DNA from: Tenuibacillus multivorans
GTDB lineage: Bacteria; Bacillota; Bacilli; Bacillales; Alkalibacillaceae
DNA length: 64,000 nucleotides
Assembly (NCBI RefSeq): GCF_900103915.1
Contig: NZ_FNIG01000014.1
Span: 1 to 64,000, forward strand
Reading direction: 5' to 3'
A program made the translations under genes and the position numbers. Of the stretch, positions 1 through 7,107 are shown in pieces. The stretch's first letter is position 1. Each line of letters starts with the position of its first letter. The notes beneath the pieces were generated by a model. That model did not search any database. It worked only from the letters and a program-made list of their open reading frames with translations, and was not told the DNA's origin.

Positions 1-216
1 ATCGAATCATGCGATTCGATGAATTATCCGGTATTAGCCCCGGTTTCCCGGAGTTATCCCAGTCTTACAGGCAGGTTGCCCACGTGTTACTCACCCGTCC
101 GCCGCTCGTTCCACAAACGTCCTCCCGAAGGATTCTGTCTGCTTCCCGCGCTCGACTTGCATGTATTAGGCACGCCGCCAGCGTTCGTCCTGAGCCAGGA
201 TCAAACTCTCCATAAA
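1..216 (-). rRNA. 16S ribosomal RNA, 5' end (partial)
   Basis: Read on the minus strand, positions 198-211 and onward give the universal 16S start AGAGTTTGATCCTGGCTCAG, followed by the conserved AACGCTGGCGGCGTGCCTAA block and the GGCGGACGGGTGAGTAAC block. Only about the first 216 nt are in the window; the gene continues past position 1. The mature 5' end is placed near 216 by analogy with the Bacillus TTTAT-GGAGAG start. Apparent protein ORFs across this stretch are spurious. Confidence 0.97.
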
Positions 217-340
217 AGTTTGATTGGCTTAATGTCCTTAAGTTTTATTTCCCAATCGAAAAATAAAACGGAATTGACTACAGGCTATTTTGTTTAGTTT
301 TCAAGGTTCAAAGTCCGTCGCCTCAAAATGGCGACTTTAT
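217..340 (-). other. rRNA leader (transcribed spacer upstream of 16S)
   Basis: The minus strand here contains CCTTGAAAACTAAACAAA (about 292-309), a signature of the leader before 16S in Bacillaceae rrn operons. A perfect 6-bp hairpin, GTCGCC-TCAAAAT-GGCGAC (317-335), sits at the very start of the transcript predicted from the proximal promoter. The hairpin could protect the 5' end or take part in leader processing; that role is inference. Confidence 0.75.
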
Positions 341-341
341 T

Positions 342-370
342 AATATACCAAACTCTCAAACAAATGTCAA
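342..370 (-). promoter_or_regulatory. rrn proximal promoter
   Basis: On the minus strand there is a perfect -35 TTGACA (370-365) and a -10 TATATT (347-342) with a 17-bp spacer. This is the best sigma-A promoter in the 500-bp region before the 16S gene and would start transcription near 335. Confidence 0.85.
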
Positions 371-430
371 TGCTTTTTTGTTTTATAAGAATTTGTTGAA
401 TGCGCGCTGTTTCTTAACGCGACGATTAAT

Positions 431-459
431 AATGTAACATGTTTTCACCTAAATGACAA
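431..459 (-). promoter_or_regulatory. rrn middle promoter (probable)
   Basis: Minus strand: -35 TTGTCA (459-454), 17-bp spacer, -10 TACATT (436-431). It is weaker than the proximal promoter. Tandem promoters are normal for Bacillus rrn operons. Confidence 0.5.
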
Positions 460-518
460 CAGTTTTTTTGAAAACAATTTTTAAATCATTTCGTTCGCGC
501 TTTTTAGCGACAGGGAAT

Positions 519-548
519 AATATAGCATGCATGAAACATATTAGTCAA
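519..548 (-). promoter_or_regulatory. rrn distal promoter (probable)
   Basis: Minus strand: -35 TTGACT (548-543), 18-bp spacer, -10 TATATT (524-519). It is the third of three tandem promoters spaced about 90 bp apart. No gene is seen in 217-715; the rest of the stretch is AT-rich upstream sequence. Confidence 0.55.
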
Positions 549-668
549 TAGTATTATTAAAACCGCTATCTATATTATGTGCAAATCGTTTTAAATGTTC
601 CACCTTTATTTAACCGAATAATTCCCTATTACAAGTCAGTTCGATTTGCATAACTAAATATATTACGC

Positions 669-701
669 AAAAACCGTACCGTCAACATGAATCGGTACGG
701 T
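669..701 (-). terminator. terminator of ygxA
   Basis: Minus strand: ACCGTACCG, an 11-nt loop, CGGTACGGT, then a short T run (673-669). The 9-bp perfect stem lies 15 bp after the ygxA stop and isolates it from the rrn promoters. Confidence 0.85.
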
Positions 702-715
702 AAATATATCCAATA

Positions 716-1585
716 TTAATCTTTGACTAAATACTGTCGATGATATATGTTCTGACCTTTTGTTTCTACTGCTTTCGTTTCAACAATCCTCCGTTCCACT
801 AAATATTCAAGTAGTATAGATAAGTCTAAAGTATAGTATTGAGTTTCTGGATGGACTTTTAATTCACCAAATGACCATGGTTCATTTTTTTCTCGCATAA
901 TATTAAGGAGATGTTCCGCCCCGCGTTCGGCCCTGGAATGGATAGCAAAATCACTGGCCAAGAGCATAAGCTGAATTCGTTTCTCCGGTGGTTCCTCACT
1001 TTCCATTAACTCTTCATATAATTTATAGACTTCAGGATCAAACCTTTTGACTTGATTCCAAACCGTGACTTCCGGATGTAAGCCTTTCTCTAAAACTGCC
1101 ACACGAGCTAAATAATGTAATGACCTTACCATTAAGCTGTTAGCATCTAAGTAATGTTTGGCTGCGAATAAATCCTTACACTCACGATAAGTACGAATTA
1201 GTTTTGCGAATTCAACACATTTTCTTAACTGACGTGTTATTTCTGGAAACTCTCTTAGTTTTTCTCTTAAATGACTTAAATATTCATTTCGATCGAATAC
1301 AATTTTTCCATTGATTAGCCAATCAATTACTTTACGATACCCACTTGTTTCAATCCATTGACCAAGTAAATCTTCTCGAACAATATGCATAGCAGCTGTT
1401 TTATCTTCATATTCATAATGTTTAACATACCAGTCCTCTTCTGCTTCACGAACAACGATTAATAAAATAACATCAAAGCTATCTGTAACCGGACTGTTAT
1501 GATGTAGTTTCTCATATACTAAAACACCGAGTGTATTTGGTTGGCTTGCACGCTCTTGATAAATTGGGCGTAACAGATTTTCCAT
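716..1585 (-). CDS. ygxA: YgxA-like nucleotidyltransferase-fold protein
   Basis: 289 residues. It matches the B. subtilis YgxA family by sequence character and by position, directly upstream of an rrn operon and next to ygzB and perR. The N-terminal ~120 residues resemble a minimal nucleotidyltransferase-like domain. The C-terminal part (about 235-285, FGELKVHPE...LLEYLVERRIVE) looks like a winged helix. The middle is helical. Its biochemical role is not established in the family, so a substrate cannot be named. The ATG at 1585 is chosen over a GTG one codon upstream because GGGAGGAAG lies 5 nt before it. It ends with its own terminator. Confidence 0.85.
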   Translation of the reverse strand: MENLLRPIYQERASQPNTLGVLVYEKLHHNSPVTDSFDVILLIVVREAEEDWYVKHYEYEDKTAAMHIVREDLLGQWIETSGYRKVIDWLINGKIVFDRNEYLSHLREKLREFPEITRQLRKCVEFAKLIRTYRECKDLFAAKHYLDANSLMVRSLHYLARVAVLEKGLHPEVTVWNQVKRFDPEVYKLYEELMESEEPPEKRIQLMLLASDFAIHSRAERGAEHLLNIMREKNEPWSFGELKVHPETQYYTLDLSILLEYLVERRIVETKAVETKGQNIYHRQYLVKD

Positions 1586-1729
1586 CACGTCTTCCTCCCT
1601 ATAACTATCTCAAATGATTAATTCTACATAAATCATGAATTTCCTTTTTTCTTCACATACATCCTTCTGAAAATATGCTATAATTCTAAAGAAATGACAA
1701 GTCTTTAGGCGAAGTCAGAAACATAATGC

Positions 1730-1742
1730 ACCTTTTAAAGGT
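1730..1742. promoter_or_regulatory. short inverted repeat upstream of ygzB
   Basis: ACCTTT-T-AAAGGT is a perfect 13-nt palindrome about 50 bp before the ygzB start. It may be an operator or chance; no matching regulator is identified. Confidence 0.25.
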
Positions 1743-1792
1743 AGGGTAAAATTTTATGCTTTCTATGAAACATATTAGGGAGGTGCCCTTTA

Positions 1793-2170
1793 TTGTCACT
1801 TAAATATAGTAATAAAATTAATAAGATTAGAACAATCGCCCTTTCATTAATTTTCGCTGGTATGATTATTATGTATATAGGGTTATTATTCAAAAATTAT
1901 GAATGGGTTATGGTCCTGTTCATGTTTTTAGGTTTAATAGCGATTGCACTTAGTACCGTTATATACTTTTGGATTGGAATGTTATCAACGCGTGCTATAC
2001 AGGTTGTATGTCCTGAGTGTGAAAAACCAACTAAGGTTCTGGGACGTGTTGATGCTTGCATGCATTGTAAACAACCTTTAACGTTAGATCGCAATTTAGA
2101 AGGAAAAGAGTTTGATGAGAAATACAATTCAAAAAAATATTGGAAGGAACAAGAGAAGACAAATGACTAA
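1793..2170 (+). CDS. ygzB: YgzB family membrane protein with zinc ribbon
   Basis: 125 residues. Two membrane segments (about 13-34 and 38-62) are followed by a cytosolic zinc-ribbon-like motif with C73-X2-C76 and C89-X2-C92 and then a charged tail. This matches the YgzB family, which lies between ygxA and perR in Bacillus. The function is unknown. The start is TTG at 1793 with GGGAGGTG 7 nt upstream; no ATG would fit. It is transcribed towards perR, with facing terminators in between. Confidence 0.85.
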   Translation: MSLKYSNKINKIRTIALSLIFAGMIIMYIGLLFKNYEWVMVLFMFLGLIAIALSTVIYFWIGMLSTRAIQVVCPECEKPTKVLGRVDACMHCKQPLTLDRNLEGKEFDEKYNSKKYWKEQEKTND

Positions 2171-2172
2171 TG

Positions 2173-2201
2173 AATTCCCTGCTCCAGCGCAGGGAATTTT
2201 T
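2173..2201 (+). terminator. terminator of ygzB
   Basis: AATTCCCTGC-TCCAGC-GCAGGGAATT followed by TTT; a 10-bp perfect stem immediately after the stop codon. Confidence 0.9.
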
Positions 2202-2220
2202 ATGTTTTTAATTAAAAAAT

Positions 2221-2257
2221 CAAATAAAAAAGCCACATCACCACTTGGCGATGCGAC
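2221..2257 (-). terminator. terminator of perR
   Basis: Minus strand: an 11-bp stem with a tetraloop (2257-2247 with 2242-2232, some G-U pairs) followed by TTTTTTATTTG (2231-2221). Confidence 0.88.
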
Positions 2258-2273
2258 ACAATTTAATGAATTA

Positions 2274-2723
2274 TTAATGACTTGTTTGTAGTTTCGTTTG
2301 GCATTCATCACACGTACCGTAAACCTCCATACGGTGATGACTAACATCGAAGCCTGTAACTTGCTCTGCTAATTGTTCAACCTCATCTAAAGTAGGATAA
2401 TGAAAGTCAACAATTTTTCCACATGAGTCACAAATTATATGGTAATGTTTTGATGTATTACAATCAAAACGACTTGATGAATCACCATAAGTTAACTCTC
2501 GAACTAAACCAATTTCTTGAAAAACGCGCAGGTTATTATAAACTGTTGCAACACTCATGTTTGGAAATTTACCTTCAAGTGCTTTATAAATATCATCTGC
2601 GGTAGGATGGTTCATCGTATGCATGAGATACTCAAGCACTGCATGACGCTGGGGAGTAATTCTAACACCCGAATTTTTCAATTGAGCTAAGGCTTCTTGT
2701 AATTTCTGTTCTGACACCGTCAT
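2274..2723 (-). CDS. perR: peroxide-sensing repressor PerR (Fur family)
   Basis: About 149 residues, nearly colinear with B. subtilis PerR. PerR represses peroxide-defence genes and is inactivated by iron-catalysed histidine oxidation. The regulatory metal ligands are all present (H39, D87, H93, H95, D106 counting from the ATG at 2723), as are the structural zinc cysteines C98, C101, C138, C141. The aspartate in the RFD motif and the one in IVDFHYP support PerR rather than Fur or Zur. An alternative GTG start at 2717 would give exactly the B. subtilis numbering and a better distance to GAGAGG. A Per-box-like site overlaps its promoter, suggesting autoregulation, and bcp lies nearby. Confidence 0.95.
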   Translation of the reverse strand: MTVSEQKLQEALAQLKNSGVRITPQRHAVLEYLMHTMNHPTADDIYKALEGKFPNMSVATVYNNLRVFQEIGLVRELTYGDSSSRFDCNTSKHYHIICDSCGKIVDFHYPTLDEVEQLAEQVTGFDVSHHRMEVYGTCDECQTKLQTSH

Positions 2724-2764
2724 GCACCTCTCTTTCAACTTATAAAATTATTAAATAAGAATTC

Positions 2765-2779
2765 TTATAATTAGTTTAA
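2765..2779. promoter_or_regulatory. Per box overlapping the perR promoter
   Basis: TTATAATTAGTTTAA agrees with the PerR operator consensus TTATAATNATTATAA at all but two specified positions. It overlaps the candidate -10 of the perR promoter (minus strand -35 TTGACA at 2802-2797, 18-bp spacer, -10 TAAACT at 2778-2773). This is the expected arrangement for PerR autorepression. An adjoining 12-bp palindrome TAAGAATTCTTA (2756-2767) shares three bases with it. Confidence 0.65.
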
Positions 2780-2824
2780 TTCTTCGGAAACCTGTTTGTC
2801 AATGTATATGGATGTCACGGAAAA

Positions 2825-3379
2825 TTATACCTCTGTATTTAATGGTAGTTCTTCTCCGTTTAATTCTTTATTAACAAAACGTGCAGCTACAAATAAGTAG
2901 TCTGATAAGCGGTTCAGATACTGTAACACTAAATCATTTTCTAAGTCTTCAATCGCAACCGCCATACGTTCCGCTCTCCTTACAATCGTTCTTGCAACAT
3001 GTAGTGAAGCTGCTGCCGGATGGCCGGATGGCAATATGAAATTTTTAAGTTCATCTAGTGATGCATCCCACTCATCAATTTGTTCCTCTAAATCATCAAT
3101 ATGCTCTTGCTTTAATTTCCAAGCGACTTCTTTACCACTAGGTGTTGCTAATTCTGCACCCACATGAAATAAGATCGTTTGGACTTTGTGCAAAGCATCC
3201 ATGACTGATTTTTTTCCGTCCCAGTTGGTTTGACTTAAATAACTCAACGCCATCCCAATCGAAGAATTAGCTTCATCACAAGTACCGTATGCTTCGACGC
3301 GAATATCGTTCTTGTTAACACGTTTACCATAAATAAGTGACGTTTTTCCTTTATCCCCTGACCTTGTATAGATACGCAC
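2825..3379 (-). CDS. yvqK: ATP:cob(I)alamin adenosyltransferase (PduO/YvqK type)
   Basis: 184 residues. It transfers adenosyl from ATP to cob(I)alamin to make coenzyme B12. The family motifs are present in order: TRSGDKGKT (5-13) for ATP, RVEAYGTCDEAN (27-38), LPSGHPAAASLHVARTIVRRAER (about 116-138) and YLNRLSDYLFVAAR near the C-terminus. The start is GTG at 3379 with GAGGGGG about 8 nt upstream. The gene begins 2 bp after the stop of the upstream dehydrogenase, so the two are cotranscribed. This pair is not in the equivalent B. subtilis locus. No B12-dependent enzyme is visible in the window. Confidence 0.92.
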   Translation of the reverse strand: MRIYTRSGDKGKTSLIYGKRVNKNDIRVEAYGTCDEANSSIGMALSYLSQTNWDGKKSVMDALHKVQTILFHVGAELATPSGKEVAWKLKQEHIDDLEEQIDEWDASLDELKNFILPSGHPAAASLHVARTIVRRAERMAVAIEDLENDLVLQYLNRLSDYLFVAARFVNKELNGEELPLNTEV

Positions 3380-3381
3380 GA

Positions 3382-4332
3382 CTAGTACCCCCTCTTTGGA
3401 TCAATCACATTAAGTTCCGGTTTCTCACCTTTTAAAAACTGATCTAAATTTTGTTCAAAGATGTTCAGTGCTCGCGGCATATAGTTACTGGTAATAGATG
3501 AATTATGTGGTGTAATCGTGACATTTTCTAAATCCCATAACGGGCTGTTTTCATCAAGTGGTTCTTGTTCAAACACATCGAGAATCGCGTGGCGAATCTG
3601 ATGGTTTTTAAGTGCGTCAATCATATCTTCTTCAACAACCGTTATGCCACGCCCCATATTAAGAAAAACAGCGTCACCTTTCATTTTGATAAAATGTTCT
3701 TTTGTTATCATTTTTTCAGTATCTGGCGTTGCTGGTAAAACATTAATAACAAAATCAGCTTTAGGAAGTAAATCCATTAGCTCCTCATTTTTATAGCATG
3801 TATCGAAATACGCTTTCAATTCCCCTGTTCTCGAAACACCAATCGTTTCCATATTAAAGGCTTTCGCAAGACGTGCTGTTTCTTGTCCAATAGCACCCGT
3901 TCCGAGAATGAGCATAGTTTTACCTGTAATTTCTTCAATTTTAACTTTCCGATTCCAAACATGTTGCTTCTGATACTCTTTTGATGTCGGTAAATTACGG
4001 TAGACTTGTAGTAACATTGCGATGACATATTCAGACATCTGAATCGTATGAATACCTCTCGCATTGGTCACTAATATATTCTTCTCAATGATCTTTTCAA
4101 ACGGCATTTGGTCTAACCCGGCTGACATCACCATAATCCATTTCAGATTTTCTGCTTGATTGATATGTTCATTTGTTAAATCTTCACCATATGTAATGAT
4201 AATATCGGCTTTCGGCATATAAGGTTCAGCCTCTGTAATCGGATATTTAAACTGAAAAGTTAATGACGGATATTTTTCTTTCAATTGATGTCTTAGCTCT
4301 TCTTTCATTTTTAACGTCACTAATACGTTCAT
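3382..4332 (-). CDS. D-isomer-specific 2-hydroxyacid dehydrogenase family protein
   Basis: 316 residues. Family members interconvert 2-oxoacids and D-2-hydroxyacids with NAD(P). A Rossmann motif GTGAIG lies near residue 145. The catalytic set is present: Arg in NMGRG (about 228), Glu in the FEQEPL motif (about 257) and His in TPHNSS (about 276). The length is typical. The exact substrate cannot be read from sequence. The ATG at 4332 is chosen because AAGAGGTG lies 6 nt upstream; an in-frame GTG at 4341 falls inside that ribosome binding site. It is the first gene of a two-gene operon with the adenosyltransferase. Confidence 0.87.
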   Translation of the reverse strand: MNVLVTLKMKEELRHQLKEKYPSLTFQFKYPITEAEPYMPKADIIITYGEDLTNEHINQAENLKWIMVMSAGLDQMPFEKIIEKNILVTNARGIHTIQMSEYVIAMLLQVYRNLPTSKEYQKQHVWNRKVKIEEITGKTMLILGTGAIGQETARLAKAFNMETIGVSRTGELKAYFDTCYKNEELMDLLPKADFVINVLPATPDTEKMITKEHFIKMKGDAVFLNMGRGITVVEEDMIDALKNHQIRHAILDVFEQEPLDENSPLWDLENVTITPHNSSITSNYMPRALNIFEQNLDQFLKGEKPELNVIDPKRGY

Positions 4333-4380
4333 GTCTTTCACCTCTTTTTAAAGGATATAAATGCTACTTCGCCTCTGTTT

Positions 4381-4419
4381 TCTTTAAAAACTGACCAAGG
4401 TTAAAACCCAGGTCAGTTT
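4381..4419 (-). terminator. terminator of bcp
   Basis: Minus strand: AAACTGACC, a 14-nt loop, GGTCAGTTT, then TTAAAGA. The 9-bp stem lies 12 bp after the bcp stop. Confidence 0.8.
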
Positions 4420-4431
4420 CAGTCATCATGT

Positions 4432-4899
4432 TTATAGGTTTTCTTTAATAAAGTCAAGTGCCTCTTCAACGTGATCTTCAACTTTAACTTTTCGCCACTC
4501 TTTAACTAGATTACCATCTTTATCGATAATAAAAGTAGAACGTTCTATACCGTAGTATTCTTTCCCAAAGTTCTTTTTAAACTTCCATACATCAAAGTCC
4601 TCAGCAACTTTATGATCCTCATCTGCTAATAATAAGAAGGGTAAGTCGTGTTTATCAATGAATTTTTCATGACGGTCAACTGGGTCTGGACTAACCCCTA
4701 AAATAACCGCGTCAAGTTCTTCAAAGCTTTTATGATTATCTCTGAAATCACACGCTTCTGTTGTACAACCTGGCGTCATATCTTTAGGATAAAAGTATAA
4801 CACCACATGCTTCCCTCGAAAATCCGATAAACTCACTTGTTCTCCGTTACTAGCTGTTAATGTGAAATCAGGTGCTTGTTTTCCTACTTCAACTGTCAT
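4432..4899 (-). CDS. bcp: thiol peroxidase Bcp (peroxiredoxin)
   Basis: 155 residues. Reduces peroxides using thioredoxin or a similar donor. The peroxidatic and resolving cysteines C45 and C50 sit in TPGCTTEACDFRD, the Bcp/PrxQ pattern with a 4-residue gap. The AhpC/TSA fold is complete and of normal length. The orthologue in B. subtilis (YgaF) lies next to perR, as here. The ATG at 4899 follows AAGGAGG at 9 nt; the longer reading starts inside that ribosome binding site and is rejected. Cytosolic, and probably part of the peroxide response, although no clear Per box was found upstream. Confidence 0.94.
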   Translation of the reverse strand: MTVEVGKQAPDFTLTASNGEQVSLSDFRGKHVVLYFYPKDMTPGCTTEACDFRDNHKSFEELDAVILGVSPDPVDRHEKFIDKHDLPFLLLADEDHKVAEDFDVWKFKKNFGKEYYGIERSTFIIDKDGNLVKEWRKVKVEDHVEEALDFIKENL

Positions 4900-4962
4900 G
4901 ACTACATTCCTCCTTAACAATAATCTACTTTAAGATTATCGAAGATTGAAGCTAAAGACAAA

Positions 4963-5349
4963 TTATTTTATTAATTTATATAGAAATGCAGCTGGTAGTA
5001 AATAACCAATTGCAGCCTCTACTAATGAGACAAATCGCGCGACACCAACAGGATAAATATCACCGTAACCAACTGTCATTAACGTGACGCCACTGAAATA
5101 AAATGACCGCAGAAAACGATCTAACGATGCGCCATACTGGAGTGACATATCTGATAGGACCGTGAAACCAATTCGGGACATTAAAAAATAGATCAAGGCA
5201 AAGCCAACCATTAAAATCGCATAAATAATTAAAAATGAAATGAATAGCTCTTTCGAAAAAGCGTTTCGCATCCTAGTATTATGTTTTAAAAAGGTATAAA
5301 TACTGGAGATAACGATGATTGCTACAAACGCTACACTGAATAACTTCAT
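4963..5349 (-). CDS. two-TM potassium channel family protein
   Basis: 128 residues. It has the selectivity filter TVGYGD (92-97) in a pore loop, flanked by hydrophobic segments (about 38-57 and 104-124), plus an N-terminal hydrophobic stretch (3-20). There is no cytoplasmic RCK domain, so it is a minimal K+-selective pore, presumably tetrameric. It lies between bcp and hemL, transcribed divergently from hemL. Gating and physiological role cannot be deduced. Confidence 0.85.
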   Translation of the reverse strand: MKLFSVAFVAIIVISSIYTFLKHNTRMRNAFSKELFISFLIIYAILMVGFALIYFLMSRIGFTVLSDMSLQYGASLDRFLRSFYFSGVTLMTVGYGDIYPVGVARFVSLVEAAIGYLLPAAFLYKLIK

Positions 5350-5473
5350 TTGACCACCATTTTCTTATTTTTGCTATTATTAATTTTTATGACAAACATG
5401 TCCACTTCATGTAAAAATGTGTCTCGATGTTATGTTAAAATGGGACTGAATTTAAGACTGGAGGAATGTTGAC

Positions 5474-6763
5474 ATGAACCGAGAAACATCTGAAGAACTC
5501 TATCAAGAGGCACAAGATTACATAGTCGGCGGGGTTAATTCACCTTCCCGTGCATATAAGGGAGTTGGTGGAGGCACGCCTGTTTTTATGGATAAAGCGA
5601 AAGGGGCACACTTTTGGGATGTTGATGGTAATCCATACATTGATTACCTAGGAGCATACGGGCCAATTATTACCGGACATGCCCATCCACATATCGCTGA
5701 AGCTATTTCTCATGCTGCATATAACGGCGTCTTATATGGAACACCGACTAAATTAGAAAACCGCTTCGCAAAAATGCTAAAGGATGCCATTCCATCACTT
5801 GAAAAAGTTCGTTTTGTGAACTCAGGTACTGAAGCTGTTATGACAACGATTCGAGTGGCACGCGCTTATACGAACCGCTCCAAAATCATCAAATTTGCGG
5901 GCTGTTACCATGGACACTCCGATTTAGTACTTGTGGCAGCTGGCTCCGGACCTTCGACACTTGGTACTCCTGATTCTGCGGGTGTCCCAGCTAGTATCGC
6001 ACAAGAAGTCATTACAATTCCATTTAATGAAACTAAACCACTTGAAGAAGCACTCGAAAAGTACGGTGACGATGTTGCAGCGGTGTTAGTCGAGCCAATT
6101 GTTGGGAACTTCGGAATTGTTGAACCTAAGCCTGGCTTTTTAGAAAAAGTTAAAGAATTAACTCATCAAAATGACAGCTTACTCATTTTTGATGAAGTTA
6201 TTACAGCCTTCCGCTTCCATTATGGCTCTGCACAAGAATTAACGGGTGTAACAGCTGATATGACAGCAATGGGCAAAATCATCGGTGGCGGTCTTCCAAT
6301 AGGCGCTTACGGTGGACGTGTCGACATTATGGAACAGGTTGCACCGCTTGGACCTGCCTATCAAGCAGGGACGATGGCTGGTAATCCAGCATCAATGGCA
6401 GCCGGTATCGCTTGTTTAGAAGTTTTACAAGATCAAGGCGTTTATGACGAAATGGACCGATTAGGACACTTACTTGAAGAGGGGATTTTATCGCGAGCAT
6501 CTAAACATGATATTCCTGTTTCCATTAACCGACTTAAAGGTGCTTTAACGCTATACTTTACGGATGAGAAAGTCACAAATTATGAACAGGCAGAAAATAC
6601 AGATGGTGAGAAATTTGCACAGTTCTTTAAATTAATGCTTGATCAAGGTATTAATTTAGCACCGTCTAAATATGAAGCATGGTTCCTTACAACAGCACAT
6701 ACTGAAAAAGATATTCAAGATACATTAGAAGCCGTTGACCGAGCTTTTAGCAAAATGAAATAA
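5474..6763 (+). CDS. gsaB: glutamate-1-semialdehyde 2,1-aminomutase (second-copy type)
   Basis: 429 residues. A class III PLP aminotransferase that converts glutamate 1-semialdehyde to 5-aminolevulinate for haem synthesis. The pattern is complete: GGVNSPSR at the N-terminus, NSGTEAVM (116-123), CYHGHSD, the PLP-binding D240 in IFDEV, the Schiff-base K268 in MGKIIGGG, and the TMAGNP motif. It is isolated from any hem operon and sits where B. subtilis has gsaB, hence the name; it could be the only copy in this genome. The ribosome binding site TGGAGG lies about 10 nt before the ATG. A strong terminator follows. Confidence 0.94.
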   Translation: MNRETSEELYQEAQDYIVGGVNSPSRAYKGVGGGTPVFMDKAKGAHFWDVDGNPYIDYLGAYGPIITGHAHPHIAEAISHAAYNGVLYGTPTKLENRFAKMLKDAIPSLEKVRFVNSGTEAVMTTIRVARAYTNRSKIIKFAGCYHGHSDLVLVAAGSGPSTLGTPDSAGVPASIAQEVITIPFNETKPLEEALEKYGDDVAAVLVEPIVGNFGIVEPKPGFLEKVKELTHQNDSLLIFDEVITAFRFHYGSAQELTGVTADMTAMGKIIGGGLPIGAYGGRVDIMEQVAPLGPAYQAGTMAGNPASMAAGIACLEVLQDQGVYDEMDRLGHLLEEGILSRASKHDIPVSINRLKGALTLYFTDEKVTNYEQAENTDGEKFAQFFKLMLDQGINLAPSKYEAWFLTTAHTEKDIQDTLEAVDRAFSKMK

Positions 6764-6773
6764 ATGTTTATCC

Positions 6774-6801
6774 AAAGCAGACTCATTTTAGTCTGCTTTT
6801 T
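6774..6801 (+). terminator. terminator of gsaB
   Basis: AAAGCAGACT-CATTTT-AGTCTGCTTT followed by TT; a 10-bp perfect stem just after the stop. Confidence 0.92.
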
Positions 6802-6901
6802 CTATATGGACTGTCAGGGGTTTTGGGGTAGCTAGAGCTAGAGTTGCATTTATACAGTTAAGCTAAAATATTAAATCTTTCAAAAAATTTTAAAAAAGTA
6901 G

Positions 6902-6930
6902 TTGTAATTTTCAAAATACTTCTGTAAAAT
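6902..6930 (+). promoter_or_regulatory. promoter of a short transcript before ygaE
   Basis: -35 TTGTAA (6902-6907), 17-bp spacer, -10 TAAAAT (6925-6930). Predicted start near 6937, about 100 nt before a strong terminator. Confidence 0.5.
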
Positions 6931-6936
6931 AAAGAT

Positions 6937-7039
6937 AATTCAATTTAATGGATTACCCCTTATCAAGGAATTCATGTTATGAAACTCCCTTCCTTTCTGG
7001 TTATTCCAGATGCCTTTGCAAAATTGCAAAGGTTTTTTT
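6937..7039 (+). ncRNA. candidate small RNA or attenuator leader
   Basis: The stretch is bounded by a sigma-A-like promoter (6902-6930) and a strong intrinsic terminator (CCTTTGCAA/TTGCAAAGG at 7013-7032 with seven Ts). gsaB has already been terminated at 6801, and ygaE seems to have its own extended -10 promoter after this terminator. A transcript of about 103 nt is therefore predicted. I do not recognise a known riboswitch or RNA family in it. A reading frame from 6979 runs in frame into ygaE, so a leader-peptide attenuator is an alternative. Confidence 0.45.
7013..7039 (+). terminator. intrinsic terminator upstream of ygaE
   Basis: CCTTTGCAA-AA-TTGCAAAGG followed by TTTTTTT. The effective loop is AAAATT. 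It lies 68 bp before the ygaE start codon with no gene before it that needs it. Confidence 0.85.
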
Positions 7040-7064
7040 ATTTTCAGTACCCTTATAGGTTTTC

Positions 7065-7073
7065 TGATACAAT
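7065..7073 (+). promoter_or_regulatory. extended -10 promoter of ygaE
   Basis: TGATACAAT is an extended -10 element (TGN-TACAAT) without a good -35, located just downstream of the upstream terminator and 35 bp before the ygaE ATG. Confidence 0.45.
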
Positions 7074-7107
7074 GAACTTAAATCTAATGGATTGGAGGAT
7101 GGTCATC

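Noticed and set aside
9-297. Two ORFs at the left end of the window
   Set aside because: They are inside or next to the 16S rRNA gene on the opposite strand.
5350-5473. Per box before gsaB
   Set aside because: Searched because hem genes can be PerR-controlled in Bacillus; no site close to TTATAATNATTATAA was found.
6904-6918. CodY-like AATTTTCAAAAT sequence
   Set aside because: Only a partial match in very AT-rich DNA; not above what is expected by chance.
6979-7107. N-terminal extension of ygaE
   Set aside because: The extension crosses a strong intrinsic terminator, and the ATG at 7108 has an excellent ribosome binding site.
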